Origin: Nipponacmea schrenckii
Taxonomy: Eukaryota; Mollusca; Gastropoda; Lottiidae
DNA: 64,000 nucleotides
Assembly: GCA_030562195.1 (NCBI GenBank)
Contig: CM060201.1
Location: 30,672,067 to 30,736,066, forward strand
Direction of reading: 5' to 3'
Under the pieces are notes generated by a model. The model made no database searches. It had not been told where the DNA came from and was given only the letters and a program-made list of their open reading frames with translations. Positions 57,802 to 64,000 of the stretch are shown here, one piece after another; position 1 is the stretch's first letter, and every line of letters begins with the position of its first letter. The position numbers and the translations under genes were made by a program.

Positions 57802-58125
57802 AAGATGCAGTGGCTCAGTGTTTTGCTGAGGATCCAGGTTTCAATCCTGGAAAGGTCGAGACCAATTTTTTGATTATTCAGTTCGGTTTACCCTTGTCAG
57901 TGATGCAGGTCAGAGGACTGACATGGTAAAAGTTGTAAGGATGGGACAATCAACCAAGGCCCTGTGTGCTACAGGCTGTGCACCTCAAAGATCCCTCTTC
58001 AGTTAGAAATTGCAACAAGTTGATGCTGATGTCGTGGCAAAATTTCTCTTATTGAGTTTTCTGTCTTTATAAACCCATAGGTGTAGAAGAGTAGGATTAT
58101 CCATTTTATTTTTTCCTGGTGTCAA
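57802..58125 (+). repeat. SINE-A, near full length
   Basis: Head GATGCAGTGGCTCAGTGTTT (A-box-like), CAGGTTTCAATCCTGGAAAG (B-box-like), body GACATGGTAAAAGTTG, CCCTGTGTGCTACAGGCTGT, AAGATCCCTCTTCAG, and tail GTGTAGAAGAGTAGGATT. Confidence 0.88.
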
Positions 58126-58900
58126 TCTTGCTATTTTAAGATCAGGACAGCTCTCTTGAGGAAAAAAAACAATGCCAAATTTTCTATGAGTATGTGAAGT
58201 CTTATGTGTGTATGCAATAAAAGGAGTTGATTGAAATAAATATATTAGGAAGATCTTACATTATGAAACTATGTTTTGGAGATATAACACTCTGTAATTA
58301 ATACATTTATCATCCATATAAATGTGCTATGTATCCATGTTTATAAGTAACTTTAAAGCAATACTACCTCTTAGAATGAACATACAATTTAAAGTCTCTA
58401 ACTTGATCAATAAAAGTATATGTTTCTCAGTTGGACTGCCAAGTGCTGTGGCAAAGGAATAGAACCATATATCTATGAAAATAAGTAATTATTAAAAAAA
58501 TCTTGTTTCAAAATTACTTAGTTTAATGGATTATTACTTAATAGATTTATTTAATTATAGAAGGATTCTGTCATATAGTCTTGACACACATAAAATGTAT
58601 AATCTTCTTTGAACGTTTCTGTAACTTGGAAAAATATCGGAGGATTCATCACTTAAAAATACTGAATTTCTTATCATTGTTTTATTAACTCAGATGTCTT
58701 TCATATTAGCTATTTTACATTGTGTGTGACTATTAGAAAGGAAATCATGGCACCTCAAGGTAAGCTAAGAACTCAAACTCATTTATTTTAGGCTAATTTC
58801 AGTGTTTATGAGCAATATGTAACACTATATGCAACTGTATTCTGTCTAACCTAGGTCATTTCTAACATAAATATTGCTCTATAAAAAAATGGTTTGGAAC
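58126..58900. other. AT-rich non-coding DNA with MITE-like and splice-like fragments
   Basis: CTTTAAAGCAATACTACCTC (58361) resembles the left end of the 43671 MITE. At 58737-58759, an exon-like AAAGGAAATCATGGCACCTC ends CAAG|GTAAGC and is preceded by TGACTATTAG. It is a relative of the 12-nt motif or a real first coding exon; I cannot decide. Confidence 0.35.
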
Positions 58901-58901
58901 A

Positions 58902-59244
58902 AAATGAAATAGAGTTTCAAGTCCTACTCTTCTGCAACTAATAGGCTAATGAAGACAGAGAACGCCCTGTAGTTTGCAGTGAGGGAAATTTTGCCAGGGC
59001 AATGCAATTAGCCTACTCTTTTTAAGTTATTTCCAACTGTCGAGAAAGATCTTTAACAAGCACACAGGACCTCGGTATATATTCCCATCAGAATGATCAG
59101 AAGATCTTTCAATGTCAGCCTCTCTGAGCTGCATTACTGACAGTGGAAACCATGTTATAGTATCAAAAAAATTATCTCAACCTTTGCTTGGATTGAACCC
59201 TGAACCCTCAGGCTAGCAATCAGACATCTAACTCACTGAGTCAC
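58902..59244 (-). repeat. SINE-A, full length
   Basis: Reversed order is complete: AAATGAAATAGAGTTTCAAG, CCTACTCTTCTGCAACTAAT, TTAGCCTACTCTTTTTAAG, AAGATCTTTAACAAGCACAC, TGGATTGAACCCTGAACCCT (B box reversed) and CTAACTCACTGAGTCAC (A box reversed). Confidence 0.9.
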
Positions 59245-60092
59245 TATTTACGGAACAAAAACTTCAACAAGCACATAGTCCAATACAAATTGAACCCTGT
59301 TCCTTACAGACCTAAGCCAGTGCTTTCTAGGAGTTAAATTCCCATTCTCAACACTAGTATGATATTTATGATAGAAGTACATCTGCTCTGAAAATGTAGA
59401 TTTATTATGAAAATTTACTCTAGAATCCACCTATATCTTTGTATGTAATTTTATATTTTGTGTAATGAAGCTTTTCCCATTGCTTCATTGGTAAAGATGA
59501 GAAGGAAGCAATGGTCTGGAATTATAGAAACCACTCCGGTATAGCCTCTCTTATCCGGTCATGAATCTCCATAGCATTGACAAAAGATAATTGTTTGTTT
59601 CAATTCTTTGTAATTGACCGATAGTATATATTGAATAATCCACATCCATTTTGGTGAAAGGAAAAATAAATTAAAATAATTCAGTTATATTGACAGTGTC
59701 AATTTTAATTCTTTGCTCAAAAATTGATAAATATAACAATCAAATATACACCGACAAACCTTTAAGAAGTTGCAAACTTGCTTCAGTTGTAAACAAGTCT
59801 GTTGAGAATATGCTTAATTGTAATTATCTCCCTTGACGGAATTTAAAAGAGTTGTAACAGACTATATCCTTGTCATGGACAGGAATAGTTTGAGCGTAAA
59901 AGATTAGCCTACTCAGGTTGGATAGGGAATCAAAATATTAAATATTATGGCTAAAATTTTCAGCAATAAAACTTTCCCTTGTCAACAACATGTAATAAGT
60001 TTATTGAAGTGGAATTCAGAATTCTGTGCCAAAAAGTTCAAGTGGTACAATTTCTTATTATATTCAAGTTTTTGTTTTCATGTCATTTTCAG
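59245..60092. other. non-coding DNA, probably intron
   Basis: Ends with the acceptor of the next exon. Nothing else is recognised. Confidence 0.45.
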
Positions 60093-60298
60093 ACTCCAGT
60101 ATCAATGGATCCTATTAATCCTATAAATCTAAAGGATGGTTTGCCTCTAGCAATGGATTCTTTACGTCCAGATTACAACTCGGATGACTCCAGGAGACCA
60201 AGTTGTGATGAATCAAACAGGTCCAGTTTAAATTCATCTCGAAGGCCTAGTCAGTATGAGGAAGGAGAACATCTTAATGCTGATTTTGGCTCAGTAAG
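60093..60298 (+). CDS. internal exon of an unidentified gene (Ser/Arg/Asp-rich linker)
   Basis: Acceptor CATGTCATTTTCAG ends at 60092 and the consensus donor CAGTAAG|GTAAGG begins at 60299. The 206 nt are open in the frame reading TPVSMDPINPINLKDG, then SDDSRRPSCDESNRSSLNSS, RRPSQYEEGEHL and ADFGSV; it enters in phase 0 and leaves in phase 2. GC content and codon use are clearly unlike the surroundings. RRPS twice is a basophilic kinase-type site, so this looks like a disordered phosphorylatable linker. The ending 'ADFGSVR' could lead into a C2 or other folded domain as in synaptotagmin-type proteins, but that is a guess. No partner exon is certain in the window. Confidence 0.7.
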
Positions 60299-61633
60299 GT
60301 AAGGTTTCCTCTCTTCATTTAGCATTTTTGCCCTTTGAAATCTGGTCCACAAAATAAACGGTTTCACAGGGTTTCTATAGTCCAGGTTTGGTGAATAAAA
60401 AAAAAGTGAGTTGTTCTTAAAAACTACACTGCATAACGAGCGGCGAACATGTTAATATAGGTCATCAACACCTGTATACATCAGTTGATATTTTTCAGTT
60501 CGTGACGTACCGACGCAATGTCACAGTGTTTATTTAGTGATAATGACAATGAAGATAGTATTCTTTCACAAAATTTAGAATATATCTATAAAAGGAATAA
60601 GCAGAGATAAACAATAGAGTTCATTTATTTTGAAAAGTTGTCAGCTTCAGTTAACAAGGTTTGACTCCAAGCCCAGTAAAACTTGGCAGGACCTTGATGC
60701 TTTGCCAAAACACTCCCAAAAAATGGCCTCCGCACTACAACTAGTGAAATATCAAAGTTGTAGCACACCTAAGCCCCTCCCCATGAAAGATTATAATTGT
60801 AGCATAGGAAAAATCTACTGTATATATTAATTTGAATTATGCTGTCAACGAGCAAAAATCACTATTCATGTGAGCACTGGCTGTATAAAAACACAGACAT
60901 ATTGAACTCCACATCTCAAATAACAGTTTTAATCTAAGAAGCACCAAAAAAAACTTTATAGTGATACGCCATCTTGAGGCACTAAAATTTGATATTTCCT
61001 TGTTTACAGTGACTTCAAATTCTTTTGACGCCATCTTGCATAATTTGATAGAGGGCAAGAAAGCAACACTGTGGGTTATGCATCACATACATAATCAGAT
61101 AAGTAAATAAATCAGAAATTATATATCAAATTAAAATAAAGTTGAATAATGTATGTGATACATATAATAATTCATAACATTAGACATTATTCATGAATAT
61201 CAAGTGACATGTATTATTAATATTACATATTAAATATGATATTTAGAATTTAGTTTTACACTAACAAGCTAACGCACAAGACAACTTTGTTTTGCTTATA
61301 AAAATCTGCTGTCTGCATTGGCTTAAGTTTTACAACATTTTAAGTTTAATGTTTCTGCAGTCATAAAAACACACACATCAATATCAGAAATTTATCTTAG
61401 TTAAAGTTTAATGAAACAGACGCCAGACCTTCGATTATGTTTTAATTGAAAGTAGCCAGATAATTGCTGTGGTCTTATTGATGTTATTTAAAAGTCGACA
61501 ATGTCTGTAGTTATTTCCCTTTATATTAAACTTATATCTGTTTGAACTCTTAGGGTCTGAAGAGAAAACATAAGTAATAGAACCATAAATCTATATCAAA
61601 ATCAAAGAAACCTGTTGATTTTGTTTGATTTTA
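60299..61633. other. intron or non-coding DNA
   Basis: Small frames (60630-60830 plus, 60837-61058 minus) have no recognised domain. On the minus strand two CAAGATGGCG strings lie about 60 bp apart (about 60975 and 61035), the second opening an ATG frame. Confidence 0.4.
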
Positions 61634-61772
61634 GTGCAGTGGTACCTCAGTAGTTTGATTCTATCTTGATGAACCAGGGTTCAATTTGATCATATACCGT
61701 CAAATTTCTGAGCCATGTTTTCTCAAGTCAGTGATGTAGGCTAGAGAGGTTGCTATGGAAAAAGTCCATGTC
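61634..61772 (+). repeat. SINE-A, 5' head only
   Basis: GTGCAGTGGTACCTCAGTAG (A-box-like), CCAGGGTTCAATTTGATC (B-box-like), CAGTGATGTAGGCTAGAGAG and TGGAAAAAGTCCATGTCC. The 3' part is missing. Confidence 0.75.
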
Positions 61773-62240
61773 CAAATTCTATAAGATTATATTTTGATGG
61801 TGAATATAAAAATTTGTCTTTATTTATATTGGATTTTGTTTTATTGAACAATTGAATATGCAAAACTTCATAGTATTTTTGTAGTTTTCACTTTGTCAGC
61901 GTTAATCTTTTATTATAACTGAAGGCAAAATAAATGGTATTTAAAAAGTTTTTATAAAATTAAGCAGTTTTACAGAGCACTGCTGTGAATGAAATTATAA
62001 CTGTATTAAATAATTATATGTCTTCAGGGGGAACAGAACAAAATTCAAGTGATTCAGGGACTTTCCCAACGCAAGGCAGGTTTTTTGTTAAATGAGTGAG
62101 TCATTTGTAATGTACCACTGTTTAATTAAATAGAGTCTCTAACCAAAAACCTGCCTTGGGGGGGTGGGGGATGTTTTACCAAATCATATGGATTCTTCTT
62201 TTTCTGTAAATGTCTGTTACCTCAGCAAGTCAGAAACATG
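61773..62240. other. AT-rich non-coding DNA
   Basis: A G-run (GGGGGGGTGGGGG, about 62158-62170) ends it. ACGCAAGGCAGGTTTTTTGT and ACCAAAAACCTGCCTTGGGG (about 62070-62162) form a short inverted repeat around ..GCAGGTTTTT / AAAAACCTGC.., possibly a small hairpin element. Confidence 0.45.
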
Positions 62241-62242
62241 GA

Positions 62243-62302
62243 AAAGGGTCTGGTAGGTGCAGAAAGGTAGGACGTAACACTCCATTCATTTCATTTGTGG
62301 TC
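62243..62302 (+). repeat. SINE-A 3' tail only
   Basis: GTAGGTGCAGAAAGGTAGGA, CGTAACACTCCATTCATTTC and ATTT. Confidence 0.8.
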
Positions 62303-63345
62303 AACACCATAGTCTTATTGATGGTACTAAATGACTTTATTTGCTCACAAAGCTGCGTATGTGTATGTTTATGTTGTCTAACCTTGTCTAGCAGGTTAAC
62401 ATAAAATTTCATATTTCTTAGTCTGAAAGTAATGAATGTTTGAATTTTCTTCAGAATCCATTGAATACATTGTCAAATTTGAGAAAAAAGATTTAGTTAA
62501 AGACTATTTCATGATTCCTTTATCTTAAAAGCATTCAATAACTAAGCCAGATGTCGATTGACTTCTGTAAAACATGAATATGGAAATAAGAGAGGACAGA
62601 AATGTTATAGATTCAAGGTTTAGATGTCTTGGTATGTTAAAAGTTGATGTCAAACTGCCATGTAAATATGCAAGACATGTTGTCAAGTCAGAATACAAGA
62701 GTCACTTGAGACCAGCAATTTCTACAGTGGCTTTTATCACAGTCTGAAATCGGCCTCACTTGATCAATATGACTTAAACTCAAATCAAATATGACATTTC
62801 CATTTGGAAGCAGGCTTTGGTTTTTATCTGTCACTGTTGAATTAAGATAAAACTAATCAGATCTTTTTTAGTACCTTCATTGACATCTGAGAAAAAACAT
62901 CCTGTGGATTCCCCATGTCCTGTCATTTTTTTAATTAAATAAATGGGAAGTGAATATTGGGCTGTCTGAAAAGTTCAATTGTTTATCCATTTCTTTAAAG
63001 TTTATCATAGCTAGACTCTTTATATCTACAATATCTTTTCTAGTCGGATTTCACTGGCCATTAAATTCTATCCTAGCAATCTGATTTCCGGTCCATATGA
63101 AACAGTGGACATAACACTGTTGTGAATTGAAGCTTTGATTCATGTAAGAACCAAACTGGTCTTCATATGGTCGTCCTGTTTCAAGTGAAAGTGGTGTACA
63201 AGCTTTCAGGTTCAACCTTTGCAACATATTAAGATGGGATCATTCATATCTTGTGCTTTACTCAAAAAGGAATAGCTTTGTGTTTGGTGCTATGAGTGGT
63301 GACCCAAACCTCTCAATAGAGGCCAACTTTGTATTATATACAATA
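62303..63345. other. non-coding DNA
   Basis: No gene or repeat recognised. Confidence 0.5.
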
Positions 63346-63349
63346 TTCC

Positions 63350-63422
63350 CTTGATTAGTACACATGTCTTGTCTTCACTCAGTGCAGAAAAATACAACAT
63401 AAAACTCCATTCATTTCATGTT
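63350..63422 (+). repeat. SINE-A 3' tail, decayed
   Basis: TGTCTTCACTCAGTGCAGAA, AAATACAACATAAAACTCC and ATTCATTTCAT. Confidence 0.7.
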
Positions 63423-63594
63423 TATGATGTAGGCTTAAATGTTGAAGTTGTTTGTGTGGGATAGAAATAATTGGAAATTTGTATAGAGAAATGTTATGTA
63501 TTGGAATTAATGATCTTCTACAGTGGATTTTGTTTTATTGAGTTGACATTTAAATGTTAGTTCTATTTGAGTGTTCAGCTTGAGCTCTAACTGT

Positions 63595-63850
63595 GATACA
63601 GGTTGCAGGAACTGACATGGAAAAAGCGTCTAGTCTTTCGGATAGGACAATAAACCGAAGCCCTGTGTGTAAGAGGCTGTGCATGTTAAAGAACCCCCAA
63701 CAGGAAATCGCAAAAAAGAGTAGGCTAATGCCGCTGTCCTGGCAAACTTTCCCTCATTGCACACTGCATGGCATTGCCTGTCTTCATTAGCCAATAGGGT
63801 GCAGAAGCGTCTGACGTAAAACTTCATTCATTTCCTTTATTTCATTTGAG
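63595..63850 (+). repeat. SINE-A, 5'-truncated
   Basis: GGAACTGACATGGAAAAAGC, GGACAATAAACCGAAGCCCT, GAGTAGGCTAATGCCGCTGT, CACACTGCATGGCATTGCC, GGGTGCAGAAGCGTCTGACG and a TTCATTTCC tail. Best-preserved body in the window. The overlapping 65-codon frames on both strands are shadows of it. Confidence 0.9.
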
Positions 63851-64000
63851 ATCTGTCTGTTCTTACCAAAATCAAAATGGACAAAAAAGTTTGATGGCAA
63901 CAAAAATCAAATTTGTAAATGTGTTCACATGTTTTGTTTATTAATGTCCAAACCAGACATCCTTGACAACAACATAACTCCTTGACAACAACATATGATT
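63851..64000. other. non-coding DNA to the window edge
   Basis: CCTTGACAACAACATAACTC and CCTTGACAACAACATATGAT form a short direct repeat at the end. No gene is seen. Confidence 0.5.

Noticed and set aside
60837..61058. Minus-strand frame with ATG in a CAAGATGGCG context
   Set aside because: A tempting first exon, but no clear donor follows in a useful position and the peptide is low-complexity after about 30 residues.
63593..63827. 65-codon frames on both strands
   Set aside because: Both lie entirely on a SINE-A copy; the same peptides appear at other SINE copies.

Overview
This is an AT-rich eukaryotic (metazoan) window dominated by non-coding and repetitive DNA. It contains no operons, no bacterial gene density, and no rRNA or functional tRNA genes. 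Consensus splice donors and acceptors, tRNA-derived SINEs, DNA-transposon MITEs and a four-jointed-like exon point to an invertebrate animal. A mollusc is my best guess from the general style of the SINEs and minisatellites; this is inference, not proof.

Two stretches look like real protein-coding exons. The first is at 7775-8423 on the minus strand: an N-terminal exon of a Golgi type II membrane protein that resembles the four-jointed/FJX1 kinase family and ends at a textbook splice donor. Its remaining exons are not recognisable in the window and should lie beyond position 1. The second is at 60093-60298 on the plus strand: a Ser/Arg/Asp-rich linker-type exon with a good acceptor and donor and no family I can name. 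Weaker exon candidates lie at 16541-16735 and 20053-20150. Decayed transposon coding remains are a LINE reverse-transcriptase C-terminus (23745-24163, minus) and a PIF/Harbinger pair (Myb/SANT-like at 51052-51300 plus, transposase at 51390-51602 minus).

The rest is repeats. Large minisatellite arrays with unrelated units follow each other: 20 bp (4.5-5.3 kb), 33 bp (7.0-7.5 kb), 46 bp (15.8-16.1 kb), 27 bp (28.75-30.67 kb), 26 bp (34.2-34.7 kb), 32 bp (37.7-38.4 kb), about 90 bp (39.76-40.56 kb), 36 bp (42.2-43.3 kb), 58 bp with a variant spacer (47.9-50.0 kb) and 25 bp (52.9-54.35 kb, split by a 564-bp insertion). Together they fill roughly 10 kb. Most long open frames in the window are by-products of these arrays.

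Two tRNA-derived SINE families are scattered throughout. SINE-A has more than 20 copies, many of them 3' tails only; SINE-B has at least five copies. There are several MITE families with clear terminal inverted repeats: mariner/pogo-like with TA duplications, piggyBac-like with TTAA, hAT-like, and others unclassified. One mariner/pogo-like element sits inside a SINE-A copy. A recurrent 12-nt motif flanked by an acceptor-like TAG and a GTAAGT donor occurs three times (a looser fourth near 58.7 kb) and may be a transposon-borne splice cassette.
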